Below the pieces are notes generated by a model, which had not been told where the DNA came from, did not search any database, and saw only the letters and a list, made by a program, of their open reading frames with translations. Made by a program: the position numbers and the translations under genes. Shown here piece by piece: positions 1-8,905 of a stretch of DNA of 64,000 nt (positions within the stretch are counted from its first letter, which is position 1; every line of letters starts with the position of its first letter). Source of the stretch: Corallococcus sp. AS-1-6 (GTDB lineage Bacteria; Myxococcota; Myxococcia; Myxococcales; Myxococcaceae); the NCBI RefSeq assembly GCF_020037015.1, contig NZ_JAIQDE010000009.1, positions 124,001 to 188,000 on the forward strand, in the 5' to 3' direction.

Positions 1-515
1 TCATCCAGCGACACCGGCCCAGCCTGCTGGCGGTGGCGCGGCGGTTGTGCGCCCGCGGCGTCCTGGACCCGGAGGACCTGGTCCAGGAGGCCTTCGAGCG
101 GGCGTTGCCGGAGTTTGGCCACCTGAAGGACCGGACGGAAGCGGCGTGCGCGGCGTGGCTGTGCACGACGATGACGAACCGGTTCCTGGACCACTGCCGC
201 CGGCAGCGCACGGAGAGCCGGGGGCTGCCGCACCTGGCGCTGGTGCAGGACCTGCCGGTGACGGGGGATGGCGACCAGGAGAACTGGGAGCTGGTGGGCA
301 ACGACGCGTTCCAGGCGGCCATCGAGCAGCTCAAGCCGCACCTGCGGGACGCGTACAAGCTTCACGCCGAAGGCCGCCGCTATCAGGCCATCGCCGAACA
401 TTTCAACGTTCCCGTGGGAACCGTGGGTAGCTGGCTGACGCTGGCGCGCCGGGACCTGCGGGAACTGCTGCTTCCGAGCGTCGCCGTGGCCCGGGAGCGG
501 GGAGTCCAGTCATGA
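1..515 (+). CDS. ECF-type RNA polymerase sigma factor, 5' end outside window
   Basis: The reading frame is open from the first base (codon phase begins at base 3), so the true start lies upstream; the GTG at 33 is internal. The visible part carries sigma region 2 (DPEDLVQEAFERAL) followed by a region 4 helix-turn-helix (YQAIAEHFNVPVGTVGSWL) near the C-terminus, the two-domain plan of ECF sigma factors. It would direct RNA polymerase to a small regulon. The stop TGA (513-515) overlaps the ATG of the next gene (ATGA). That gene encodes a zinc-finger protein, so the pair is read as a sigma factor and its anti-sigma factor. The signal sensed cannot be read from sequence. Confidence 0.88.
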   Translation, partial: IQRHRPSLLAVARRLCARGVLDPEDLVQEAFERALPEFGHLKDRTEAACAAWLCTTMTNRFLDHCRRQRTESRGLPHLALVQDLPVTGDGDQENWELVGNDAFQAAIEQLKPHLRDAYKLHAEGRRYQAIAEHFNVPVGTVGSWLTLARRDLRELLLPSVAVARERGVQS

Positions 516-1345
516 ACGCGCATTGCACCCGGTTGCACCTCTTCATGGACGGCGAGCTGTCCGAGTCCGACGCCGAAGGGTTCCGGAACCACCTGCCGCG
601 CTGTGCCGCCTGCGAGGGGGGCCTGCGGGACCTGCTCCAGTTGGAGCTGCTGGCGGCGCGGGCCCTGGGCACGGGCGTGGCGGAGGCGCCGGCCGCGAAG
701 CCGGAGGGCAACGTGGTGGCGCTGGGCGCGTGGGTGCGCAGGAACGCGCGCGTGGTGGTGCCGCTGGCCATGGCCGCCAGCCTCTGCGCCGTCTTCGTGC
801 CGCGCATGATGCCCGCCGCGGGCGACGTGCCGGCGGTCGTCTTCCTGGAGAACCACACCACGCGCGAGCTGGAGGCCCGCCTGTCGGATCCGCGCGCGGA
901 CAAGTGGCGCCGCTACAGCCCCATGCTCGGTGACGCGGACACCGTGGAGGCCGGGAAGGGCACCCTGCCGCTGCGTCCGCTGGCGGAGATGGAGGAGCGC
1001 AAGGACTTCCGCGGCATCGTCGCGGCCTACGTGCTGCACGGCCAGTGGCAGCAGGCGCAGGCGGTGCTGGCGCGCGAGCCCGCGTCGGCGGCGCGCAACG
1101 TGGACCTGTCGGTGGTGGCGCTGCAGAACGGCCGCTACCAGGACGCGCTGTCGCTGTTGGATCCGGTGGTGCGCGCGGATCCGCGCCACCCGCAGGCGCT
1201 GTGGAACCGCGGGCTCGCGCTGAGCGCGCTGGGCCAGAAGGAGCCCGCCGCGCGCGACTTCGACCAGGTGGCCGCGCTGGGCGAGCCGGGCTGGAGCAAC
1301 GAAGCGCGCAAGCTGGCGGAAGAGCTGCGCGCCGCCGCCCGCTGA
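512..1345 (+). CDS. membrane anti-sigma factor with zinc-finger and TPR-like domain
   Basis: 277 residues. The N-terminus has the HxxxCxxC signature of zinc-binding anti-sigma factors (H27, C31, C34), which in this family clamps the partner sigma factor. One hydrophobic segment at about residues 74-92 should anchor it in the inner membrane. The C-terminal part (about 165-270) has degenerate helical repeats of TPR type and would face the periplasm. The ATGA overlap with the upstream ECF gene suggests translational coupling and matched stoichiometry. The function follows from motif and context; the stimulus is unknown. Confidence 0.83.
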   Translation: MNAHCTRLHLFMDGELSESDAEGFRNHLPRCAACEGGLRDLLQLELLAARALGTGVAEAPAAKPEGNVVALGAWVRRNARVVVPLAMAASLCAVFVPRMMPAAGDVPAVVFLENHTTRELEARLSDPRADKWRRYSPMLGDADTVEAGKGTLPLRPLAEMEERKDFRGIVAAYVLHGQWQQAQAVLAREPASAARNVDLSVVALQNGRYQDALSLLDPVVRADPRHPQALWNRGLALSALGQKEPAARDFDQVAALGEPGWSNEARKLAEELRAAAR

Positions 1346-1472
1346 AGCACGCGGGACTCCCCCCGCGCGTCATGAGCGTCCACCACCGGGCGCTTTCGCG
1401 CGGGGTTTCGCCTCACCGCCCGGGATGACGTGACAGGCTGCTGGGGTTGTCGGAACACTCCAGGAGCCGCCC

Positions 1473-3101
1473 ATGCCCGAGTCCCCATCCGCCGACTACG
1501 CGTCCACCCGCCGTGACTTCCGGTGGGAGCGGCCGGCGCACTTCAACTTCGCCACGGACGTCATCGACCGGCACGCGGCCGAGCGGCCCCAGGCCCCCGC
1601 GCTCCAGTGGTCCGACGAGTCCGGGCGCTCCCAGCGCTTCACCTTCCAGGACCTGAAGGAGCGCTCGCTGCACGCGGCGCGCTTCCTCACCGGGCTGGGC
1701 CTGAAGCGCGGCGACCGGGTCTTCATCCTGATGCCGCGCGTGCCGGAGTGGTGGTTCCTGGTGCTGGGCTGCATCCGCGCGGGCATCGTCTTCATGCCCG
1801 GCACGCCCATGCTCACCGCCAAGGACATCCGCTACCGGCTGGAGGTCTCCGGCGCGAAGGCCGTCCTCACCGACGCAAGCTGCCTGGACCGCTTCGAGGG
1901 CGTGCTCGGGCAGGCCCCCGGCGTGACGACGTGGGTGTCCACCGGCGACGCGCCTCCGCCGTGGACGCGCTATGCGCCGGAGCCGCTGGCGGAGTCCCAG
2001 GCGACGGCGTTCCCGCCCACGCGCTCGGAGGATCCGCTGCTCATCTACTTCACGTCCGGCACCACGGGCATGCCGAAGATGGTGCTGCACACGCAGGCCA
2101 GCTACGGCCAGGGGCACCTCATCACCGGCCGCTACTGGTTGGACCTGACGCCGGAGGACCGGCACCTCACGCTCAGCGACACCGGCTGGGCGAAGTGCGC
2201 GTGGGGCAAGCTCTTCGGCCCGTGGAGCGTGGGCGCGTGCAACGTCGTGTACGACTTCCGCGGCCGGTTCGACCCCATGGCCTTCCTGAAGGTGCTGGAG
2301 CGGGAGCGGGTGACGACCTTCTGCGCGCCGCCCACCGCGTGGCGCGCGCTGGTGCTCCAGGACCTGAAGGCGGTGGACCTGTCCTCGCTGCGCCACTCGC
2401 TGAGCGCGGGCGAGCCGCTCAACCCGGAGGTCATCCAGACGTGGAAGGAGGCCACCGGGCTGCACATCCGCGAGGGCTACGGCCAGACGGAGACGGTGGT
2501 CATCGTCGGCATCTTCCCCGGCATGGAGCCGCGCGTGGGCTCCATGGGCAAGCCGTCCCCGGGCTTCACCGTGGCCGTCATCGACGAGCACGGCGACGAG
2601 GTGGCGGACGGGCACGAGGGCGACATCGCCGTGCGCGTGAAGCCGGAGCGGCCGGTGGGCCTGTTCGCGGGCTACCTCCACGACGACGCGGCCAACGCCG
2701 CCAGCAGCCGGGGGGACTGGTACGTCACCGGCGACCGCGCGGTGCGCGACGCGGACGGCTACCTGTGGTTCGTGGGCCGCTCCGACGACGTCATCAAGAC
2801 GTCCGGCTACCGCGTGGGCCCCTTCGAGGTGGAGTCCGCGCTGATTGAGCACCCGGCGGTGGCGGAGTCCGCCGTCATCGGCGTGCCGGACGACAAGATT
2901 GGCCAGCGCATCAAGGCGTACGTGCTGCTCACGCCGGGCCACACGCCGTCACCCCAGCTCGCGCAGGAGCTGCAGGACTTCGTGAAGAAGACCACGGCGC
3001 CCTACAAGTACCCGCGCGAGATTGAATTCGTCGCGGAGCTGCCCAAGACGGTGAGCGGGAAGATCCGCCGCGCCGAGCTGCGCGCCACCCAGAAGAGGTG
3101 A
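1473..3101 (+). CDS. AMP-forming acyl-CoA synthetase (medium-chain/ACSM-like)
   Basis: 542 residues of the ANL superfamily: activates a carboxylic acid to an acyl-adenylate and transfers it to CoA. The P-loop-like signature YFTSGTTGMPK starts near residue 191. The adenylate-binding motif GYGQTET is in the middle, and the C-terminal catalytic lysine motif PKTVSGKIRR lies about ten residues from the end. Overall resemblance is to medium-chain acyl-CoA ligases rather than acetyl-CoA synthetase; the substrate is inferred. An AGGAG six bases before the ATG supports the start. It stands alone and converges with gnd with 22 bases between the stops. Confidence 0.87.
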   Translation: MPESPSADYASTRRDFRWERPAHFNFATDVIDRHAAERPQAPALQWSDESGRSQRFTFQDLKERSLHAARFLTGLGLKRGDRVFILMPRVPEWWFLVLGCIRAGIVFMPGTPMLTAKDIRYRLEVSGAKAVLTDASCLDRFEGVLGQAPGVTTWVSTGDAPPPWTRYAPEPLAESQATAFPPTRSEDPLLIYFTSGTTGMPKMVLHTQASYGQGHLITGRYWLDLTPEDRHLTLSDTGWAKCAWGKLFGPWSVGACNVVYDFRGRFDPMAFLKVLERERVTTFCAPPTAWRALVLQDLKAVDLSSLRHSLSAGEPLNPEVIQTWKEATGLHIREGYGQTETVVIVGIFPGMEPRVGSMGKPSPGFTVAVIDEHGDEVADGHEGDIAVRVKPERPVGLFAGYLHDDAANAASSRGDWYVTGDRAVRDADGYLWFVGRSDDVIKTSGYRVGPFEVESALIEHPAVAESAVIGVPDDKIGQRIKAYVLLTPGHTPSPQLAQELQDFVKKTTAPYKYPREIEFVAELPKTVSGKIRRAELRATQKR

Positions 3102-3123
3102 GCGGCGCGCAGGGGCGGCGGGA

Positions 3124-4551
3124 CTACTTCAGCCAGTCCGAGTGCACGAAGCCGGCGTCGGGCTTGTCCCGGCGCTGGTACGTGTGCGCGCCGAACGCGT
3201 CGCGCTGGGCCTGGGTGAGGTTCTGCGGCAGCTCCGGGCTGCGGTAGCTGTCCAGGTACGCCAGGCTGCTGCTGAACACCGGCACGGGGATGCCCGCCTT
3301 CGTCGCGACGCCCACGAGCTTGCGCCACGCCGGGGCCATCTTGTCCAGCACGGGCGCGAAGGCCTCCGACACCATCAGGTTGGGCAGCGTGGGCTGGCGC
3401 TGGAAGGACTCGCGCAGCGGGGTGAGCAGCTTCGCGCGGATGATGCAGCCGCCCCGCCAGATGCGCGCCATCTCCGCCAGCGACACGCCCCATTTGTACT
3501 CGTCCGACGCCGCCTGGATGAGCCGCATGCCCTGCGCGTACGTCACCACGCGCGCCGCGTAGAGCGCGTCATGCGCCCACTGCGCCAGCTCCTTCTTCTC
3601 CTCCGAGGACAGGGAGACGTCGGGGCCGTGGAGCTTCTGGCTGGCGGCCACGCGCTCGTCCTTGCGCGAGGACAGGTTGCGCGCGTCCAGCGCGGACGCG
3701 ATGGAGGGCACCGGCACGCCCAGGTCCAGCGCCACCTGCACCGTCCACTTGCCCGTGCCCTTCTGGCCGGCCTTGTCCAGCACCATGTCCACCAGCGGCT
3801 TGCCCGTCTCCGGGTCGCGCTTGCGCAGCACCTTGATGGTGGTCTCCAGGAGGAACGACTCGGCGATGCCCTCGTTCCACTTGCTGAAGAGGTCGGCCAG
3901 CGTCGCGGTGTCCAGGCCCAGGCCGCGGCGGAGCACGTCGTACGTCTCCGCGAGCAACTGCATGTCCGCGTACTCGATGCCGTTGTGCACCATCTTCACG
4001 AAGTGGCCCGCGCCCTCCGGGCCCACGTGGGTGACGCACAGGCCCTCTTCGCTGCGCGCGGCGATGGCCTCCAGCACCGGCTGCACCAGCGCGTACGCGT
4101 CCTTGGGGCCGCCGGGCATGATGGACGGGCCGTGGCGCGCGCCCTCCTCACCGCCGGACACGCCGATGCCCAGGAAGTGGAAGCCCTTCTCCTTGCACAG
4201 GGCCTCGCGGCGGCGCGTGTCCAGGTACCAGGAGTTGCCCGCGTCCATGATGACGTCGCCGGGCGACAGGAGCGGGAACAGCCGGCCCATCATCTCATCC
4301 ACGGGGGCGCCGGCCGTAATCATCAGGAGGATGCGGCGCGGGCGCTCCAGGCCGGCGACGAACTTCTCCAGCTCCGGGAAGCCCTGCAGGGCCTGCTTCG
4401 GGTTCTCCCGCAGGACCTTCTGGATGCTCTCCGGGTGGCGGTCCCATACGGCGACGCTGAAGCCGTGGTCCGCGATGTTGAGGGCCAGGCTCGCGCCCAT
4501 CACGCCCATGCCCGCCACGCCGAACTGCGCCGGCTTCGTCTGTGTGCTCAT
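3124..4551 (-). CDS. gnd: 6-phosphogluconate dehydrogenase (decarboxylating)
   Basis: 475 residues, normal length for the long-form enzyme that oxidises 6-phosphogluconate to ribulose 5-phosphate and CO2 with NADP+. The N-terminal Rossmann motif GVAGMGVMGASLALN binds the cofactor. The 6PGDH signature with the catalytic Lys and Asn (HFVKMVHNGIEY) lies near residue 185, preceded by the substrate-binding VSGGEEGAR segment. The C-terminal all-helical domain is complete, ending in HSDWLK. It is the last gene of the leftward zwf-pgl-gnd operon and starts 22 bases after pgl. Confidence 0.96.
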   Translation of the reverse strand: MSTQTKPAQFGVAGMGVMGASLALNIADHGFSVAVWDRHPESIQKVLRENPKQALQGFPELEKFVAGLERPRRILLMITAGAPVDEMMGRLFPLLSPGDVIMDAGNSWYLDTRRREALCKEKGFHFLGIGVSGGEEGARHGPSIMPGGPKDAYALVQPVLEAIAARSEEGLCVTHVGPEGAGHFVKMVHNGIEYADMQLLAETYDVLRRGLGLDTATLADLFSKWNEGIAESFLLETTIKVLRKRDPETGKPLVDMVLDKAGQKGTGKWTVQVALDLGVPVPSIASALDARNLSSRKDERVAASQKLHGPDVSLSSEEKKELAQWAHDALYAARVVTYAQGMRLIQAASDEYKWGVSLAEMARIWRGGCIIRAKLLTPLRESFQRQPTLPNLMVSEAFAPVLDKMAPAWRKLVGVATKAGIPVPVFSSSLAYLDSYRSPELPQNLTQAQRDAFGAHTYQRRDKPDAGFVHSDWLK

Positions 4552-4573
4552 CGTTCCCTCCAGAGGGGCCGCC

Positions 4574-5239
4574 TCACCCGTGGGCGGCGGGGTCCAACAT
4601 CCACTGCGTGTTCGTCACGTGCGACGCGGGCAGGGACATATCGCCCGCGAGGATTCGCCGCATGGCGTCCCGCTTGCCCTCGCCGGCCACCAGCCCCAGC
4701 ACCGCCCCCGCGCCCTGGAGCACGGGGAACGTCAGCGTCATCCGCCACGGCGGCGGCTTGGCGCTCTGCTCCACCGCCAGCACCCGCCGCGTGCGCTCCT
4801 GGAGGGCCGGGTGGCCGGGCATGAGGCTCGCGGTGTGGCCGTCCTCGCCCACGCCGATGAGCACCACGTCCAGCTTCGCGGGCAGCGTCTTCTCGTAGTC
4901 GCGCGCGGCGGCGTCGCGGTCCGTGCGCTCGCCCTGCATGCGGAACACCTGCGCGTCCGGCAGCTTCAGCGGCGCGAGCAGCGACTCCTTCACCAGCAGG
5001 TAGTTGCTGTCCTTGTGGTCCGGCGGCACGAAGCGCTCGTCCACGAAGTACACGTCCACGCGCTCCCAGGGGAGCTTGTGGTCCGCGAGCAGCCGGTACG
5101 CGGGCCTGGGCGTGTTGCCGCCCGACAGGGCCAGGCTCGCGCGGGGCTTCGTGGCGAGCGCCTCTTCCAGCTCGCGCGCCATCCAGTCCGCGGCCTCGCG
5201 GGCCAGCCGCTCCGGGGGGACGATGAGGGGCGGGCTCAT
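4574..5239 (-). CDS. pgl: 6-phosphogluconolactonase
   Basis: 221 residues. Hydrolyses 6-phosphogluconolactone, the middle step of the oxidative pentose phosphate pathway. Family landmarks are LALSGGNTPRPAY near residue 40, VYFVDERFVPPDHKDSNY, and GVGEDGHTASLMPGHPAL. The start ATG at 5239 is chosen because it overlaps the zwf stop (ATGA) and gives the usual protein length, although the frame stays open far upstream inside zwf. Confidence 0.94.
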   Translation of the reverse strand: MSPPLIVPPERLAREAADWMARELEEALATKPRASLALSGGNTPRPAYRLLADHKLPWERVDVYFVDERFVPPDHKDSNYLLVKESLLAPLKLPDAQVFRMQGERTDRDAAARDYEKTLPAKLDVVLIGVGEDGHTASLMPGHPALQERTRRVLAVEQSAKPPPWRMTLTFPVLQGAGAVLGLVAGEGKRDAMRRILAGDMSLPASHVTNTQWMLDPAAHG

Positions 5240-6777
5240 AGCGGGGACCACCGCCGGCCGTTCTTCGCGGGCAGCGCGTCCGCGGCGTCGGGGCCCTTGC
5301 TGCCCTTGGCGTAGGTGTGGACCGTGCCGCCCGCGTCCGTCTCCAGCGCCTGGAGGATGGGCGTGATGTAGCCCCACGCCTGCTCCACGCTGTCCTGGCG
5401 CGCGAAGAGGGTGGCGTTGCCGCGCATGCAGTCCAGCAGCAGCCGCTCGTACGCCTCCGGCACGGGCTTCTTGAAGCTCTCCGCGTAGTCCATGTCCATG
5501 GTGACGCCGCCGATGTTGACGTCCTCGCCGGGGATCTTGGACTCGAAGGACAGCGCGATGCCTTCGTGCGGCTGGATGCGCAGCGTGAGCACGTTGGGCT
5601 GCAGCCGCTGGCAGGTGGCGCCGCCGCCGCTGAACAGGCCGATGGGCACCGACTTGAAGTGGATGGACACCTCCGTCAGGCGCTTCTTCAGGTTCTTGCC
5701 CGCGCGCAGGTAGAAGGGCACGCCCTGCCAGCGCCACGAGTCGATGTTCATCTTCATCGCCACGTAGGTGGGCGTGCGCGAGCCCTTCTTCACGCCCTTC
5801 TCGTCCTGGTAGCCCTCGTACTGGCCCACCACCACGTGCTGGGGCACCTCGCCGCCCTCGACGGGGCGCAGCGCGCGGAAGACCTTGGTCTTCTCATCGC
5901 GGATGTCCTCCGCGGCGAAGGACACCGGGGGCTCCATGGCGCACAGGGCCAGCACCTGGAGCAGGTGGTTCTGCACCATGTCCCGGATGACGCCCGTCTC
6001 GTCGTAGAAGCCGCCGCGGCCCTCCACGCCAATGGCCTCCGCCGCGGTGATCTCGACGTGGTCGATGTGCTGGCGGTTCCAGAGCGGCTCGAAGATGGCG
6101 TTGGCGAAGCGGAACACCAGGATGTTCTGCACCGTCTCCTTGCCCAGGTAGTGGTCGATGCGGAAGATCTGCTTCTCGTCCAGCGCCGAGCCCAGCGTCC
6201 TGTTGAGGGCCTTCGCGCTCTCCAGGTCGTGGCCGAAGGGCTTCTCGATGATGAGCCGGCTCCAGGGCTTCTCTCCCGGCTGCTCCTCGCGATTGATCAA
6301 CCCCGCGCTGGAGAGGCTGTGGATGATCTGCGGGAACGTGGAGGCCGGCGTGGCCATGTAATAGAGCTTGTTGCCGTCCGTCTTGTGGCGCCGGGAGATG
6401 TCCTGGAGCTTCTGGCCCAGGCGCTTGAAGGCCTCCGGGTCGTCGTAACCGCCGGAGGCGGTCTCGATGGCCTGCGAGAAGCGCTTCCAGGTGGCCTCGT
6501 CGAGCGGCTGCGTGCGGGCGAACTTCTTGAGGCCCTCCTTCACGTGCTCGCGGAAGGACGCGTCCTCCAGCTTGGAGCGGCTGAAGGCGACGATGGCGAA
6601 GTGCTCGGGGAGCAGGCCGGAGCGGGCGAGCTCGAAGAGGGCGGGGAATAGTTTGCGTTCGGCCAGGTCGCCCGTGGCACCGAAGAGGACCAGGGTGCAG
6701 GGGTCCGGGCGCCCCGCGCTGAACACCGGTTCGCCCTCACGGGGATGGGTTTCGATGTGCACTCCCTGCGCGTCCAT
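5236..6777 (-). CDS. zwf: glucose-6-phosphate 1-dehydrogenase
   Basis: 513 residues, typical length. Oxidises glucose 6-phosphate to 6-phosphogluconolactone and makes NADPH. The nucleotide-binding motif LFGATGDLAERK is at residues 32-43. The active-site signature RIDHYLGKE (lysine near the end) and the EKPFGHDLESA substrate motif are both present. The start has a strong GGAGGGAG ribosome site. First gene of the zwf-pgl-gnd operon, overlapping pgl by four bases. Confidence 0.96.
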   Translation of the reverse strand: MDAQGVHIETHPREGEPVFSAGRPDPCTLVLFGATGDLAERKLFPALFELARSGLLPEHFAIVAFSRSKLEDASFREHVKEGLKKFARTQPLDEATWKRFSQAIETASGGYDDPEAFKRLGQKLQDISRRHKTDGNKLYYMATPASTFPQIIHSLSSAGLINREEQPGEKPWSRLIIEKPFGHDLESAKALNRTLGSALDEKQIFRIDHYLGKETVQNILVFRFANAIFEPLWNRQHIDHVEITAAEAIGVEGRGGFYDETGVIRDMVQNHLLQVLALCAMEPPVSFAAEDIRDEKTKVFRALRPVEGGEVPQHVVVGQYEGYQDEKGVKKGSRTPTYVAMKMNIDSWRWQGVPFYLRAGKNLKKRLTEVSIHFKSVPIGLFSGGGATCQRLQPNVLTLRIQPHEGIALSFESKIPGEDVNIGGVTMDMDYAESFKKPVPEAYERLLLDCMRGNATLFARQDSVEQAWGYITPILQALETDAGGTVHTYAKGSKGPDAADALPAKNGRRWSPL

Positions 6778-7026
6778 GCGGTTCTCCCTCCGGGTTCGCC
6801 GGGAACCTTAAGGCGCTAATCTGGCGGCCCTGCAAGCGCATTGCAGGAGAATGACGCGGGCCTGACGTCTTGCCTGCCCCGGCGCTCGGGCGCTCCCGCG
6901 CCCTCGTCAAGGCTCCTCCGGTGAGCGCACGGGCGGCCGGGCGTGAGGGGGCGGTGGGAACATGGTACTCCTCGCGGCGGACCTGACGCCTCCGGCGTCG
7001 CGCTGAACGGAGTCCTCCCCTCTCGC
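6778..7026. promoter_or_regulatory. divergent intergenic region with TGCAA-N5-TTGCA repeat
   Basis: 249 bases between the divergent zwf and plsC genes, so both promoters should be here. An inverted repeat TGCAA (6831-6835) and TTGCA (6841-6845) lies about 55 bases upstream of zwf, and a CCTTAAGG palindrome sits at 6806-6813. Either could be an operator, but no regulator gene lies beside them. No convincing -35/-10 pair was identified. Confidence 0.3.
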
Positions 7027-7749
7027 ATGCGCTACGTCGTCTCGCTGTGGTTCTTCGCGCTGTTCCTGGTCACCGCGCCCATCCTCTTCACGTTGGGCGC
7101 GGTGTTGTTCGTGGTGGCGTACCCGTTGGATCCGAACCGCCAGTGGCTGCACGTGCTGGTGTGCCGCTGGTGCTACGGGTTGTGGCTGCACGCGTCCCCC
7201 GGCTGGCGCGTGCGGGTGGAGGGACGGGAGCTGTTGCCCAGGGGGCCGTGCGTCTACGTCGTCAATCACCAGTCGTTCGCGGACATCCTCGCGGTGATGG
7301 GGCTGTTCACGCCGTACAAGTTCGTGGCGAAGGCGTCGCTGTTCCGCACGCCGCTGGTGGGCTGGATGATGACGCTGCTGGGCTACGTGCCCATCGTGCG
7401 CGGCAGCTCCACGTCCATGGAGCAGTTGCTGGGCCCGTGCCGCCGGTGGCTCCGCAAGGGCATCCCGGTGCTCATCTTCCCGGAGGGCACGTACTCGTCC
7501 GGGGAGCTGTTGCCCTTCAAGCGCGGCGCGTTCCAACTGGCGCTGGAGGAGCACGTGCCGGTGGTGCCGGTGCTGGTGCGCGGCACGCGGGAGCTGGTGG
7601 ATGGGGACGGGCCGTGGATGAGCCCCCGCGCCACCGTCACGGTGCGGGTGATGCCCGCGCTGCCGCCGGAGACGTTCGGGCCGGACTCGGCGGCCCTGGC
7701 CGCGCGCGTGCGCGAGCAGTACGTGGAGGCGCTCGCGCGGGTGGGCTGA
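7027..7749 (+). CDS. plsC: 1-acyl-sn-glycerol-3-phosphate acyltransferase (PlsC family)
   Basis: 240 residues from ATG 7027. Transfers an acyl chain to a lysophospholipid (phosphatidic acid synthesis) at the inner membrane. The catalytic NHX4D box is NHQSFAD (H81, D86), and the FPEGTYS box (about 151-157) binds the phosphate. A hydrophobic N-terminal stretch (residues 7-31) is the membrane anchor. The frame is open further upstream, but the segment before ATG 7027 is not protein-like and a GGAG at 7009-7012 supports this start. Converges with the next gene with only ten bases between stops. Confidence 0.9.
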   Translation: MRYVVSLWFFALFLVTAPILFTLGAVLFVVAYPLDPNRQWLHVLVCRWCYGLWLHASPGWRVRVEGRELLPRGPCVYVVNHQSFADILAVMGLFTPYKFVAKASLFRTPLVGWMMTLLGYVPIVRGSSTSMEQLLGPCRRWLRKGIPVLIFPEGTYSSGELLPFKRGAFQLALEEHVPVVPVLVRGTRELVDGDGPWMSPRATVTVRVMPALPPETFGPDSAALAARVREQYVEALARVG

Positions 7750-7759
7750 AGCGCCGCCC

Positions 7760-8443
7760 TCAGGCGTGCTCGGAGCCGGGCAGCTCCTCGTCCATCCGCG
7801 ACGCCTCCGCGTGCGGCGCGGCCTCCACCGCGCTCGTCGCGGGCAGCGCGGGGGCGGCCTCGGAGACGGCGCGGGCCAGGTCGTGGGGCGCGCGGAGCAA
7901 CGCCTCCAGCGCGGCGGCGCTCGCGGGGACGCCGCGCTGCTCCACCTGGAGCCAGCCGCCCTTGATGCTCACGCGGCGGTGGCCCTTGAGTCCCAGGAGG
8001 CGCTGGCGCACGCCCGGCTCCAACAGCACGGGGCGCGCCTCCGGGGCCAGCCCCTCCACCTGGAAGGCCGCGTCCAGCTCCGCGTCACCCAGCAGCTCCT
8101 CGCGCGGGGTGGCGGCGCCGGGGAGCTTGTCCTCGGGGCGCTCGTGCTCCAGCAGCAGGTCCGCGGGCAGCGCGCCCTCCAGGTCCAGCCGCAGCACCGT
8201 CACGGTGTGGCGCTTCTTGCCGCCCGCGCCGCGCTTGCCCGTGGCCAGCAGCAGCGGCCGCCCCTGATAGCGCCCCTGCACCTCCATCCGCCGCTCCGCG
8301 ATGGAGAGGCCGTGCGCCTTCGCGAACGCCTCCCACGCGGCGCGCTGGCGGCGCTTGAGCTGGAACAGCGTGGCGAGGACCAGGGCGCCCAGGACGAGCA
8401 GGGACGCGAGGATGCCGAGCGGGGAGAAGACACCGGAAAGCAT
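7760..8443 (-). CDS. membrane protein of unknown function
   Basis: 227 residues. One N-terminal transmembrane segment (about 8-28) is followed by a basic stretch (KRRQRAAW), which places the rest in the cytoplasm. The soluble part has a beta-rich segment (VQGRYQGRPLLLATGKRG) and an acidic, alanine-rich C-terminus. I do not recognise the family. Codon use matches the neighbours. The gene is monocistronic. Confidence 0.72.
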   Translation of the reverse strand: MLSGVFSPLGILASLLVLGALVLATLFQLKRRQRAAWEAFAKAHGLSIAERRMEVQGRYQGRPLLLATGKRGAGGKKRHTVTVLRLDLEGALPADLLLEHERPEDKLPGAATPREELLGDAELDAAFQVEGLAPEARPVLLEPGVRQRLLGLKGHRRVSIKGGWLQVEQRGVPASAAALEALLRAPHDLARAVSEAAPALPATSAVEAAPHAEASRMDEELPGSEHA

Positions 8444-8905
8444 GGCGGCGCATTGTGCACTGGCCCCGCGACGCGTGGACCATCAATCCGATCGCGGATG
8501 CACCTCCGCGCGCCGGGCAGGCTTGCGGCATGGGTGCGTGGACCTGGGGAAGGAACGCCGCGCGAGCGCAAACGTGTGGAATCCCACGTGGCTCGCGCTC
8601 CCGCGCGGCGCATGGCGCACGCGCTCCGTGTGGACCGCACGCATGGCGCAGGGGCCCCATGCCATGCGTGTGTCCTCGCGGGTGGGCCCCGGCCGCGGGC
8701 GGAGGCGCCGTGGCGCGTGGGGTGGGGAGGACGGGACGCGTCGGGCAGGCCACGGATGCAAGCGCGCGGAATGACGTCCTTTTTCGACAATGTCAGAGGG
8801 GGCGGGTAAGGGAGCGAGGGCTCGCCGCTTGGAGTCGGGGATGGGACCGGGGGAGGCTGCCCGGCCCGCACCCGCCACCGGGCCACGAGGGAGGGTGAAC
8901 GCCGG
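8444..8905. other. long intergenic region, no gene seen
   Basis: 462 bases between the divergent 7760-8443 and sbcD genes. Open frames here lack protein character. It holds a nested inverted repeat (8557-8609, listed separately), two direct copies of GCATGGCGC around 8608-8650, and a GACAATGTC palindrome near 8786. No tRNA or terminator with a T-run was seen. Confidence 0.5.
8557..8609. repeat. nested inverted repeat upstream of sbcD
   Basis: Three pairs of complementary arms nest around one centre: GCCGCGC/GCGCGGC (8557-8563, 8603-8609), CGCGAG/CTCGCG (8561-8566, 8592-8597) and ACGTG/CACGT (8572-8576, 8585-8589). It could fold as a long hairpin in RNA or a cruciform in DNA. SbcCD cleaves DNA hairpins, but a link between this structure and the neighbouring genes is only speculation. 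Confidence 0.45.
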
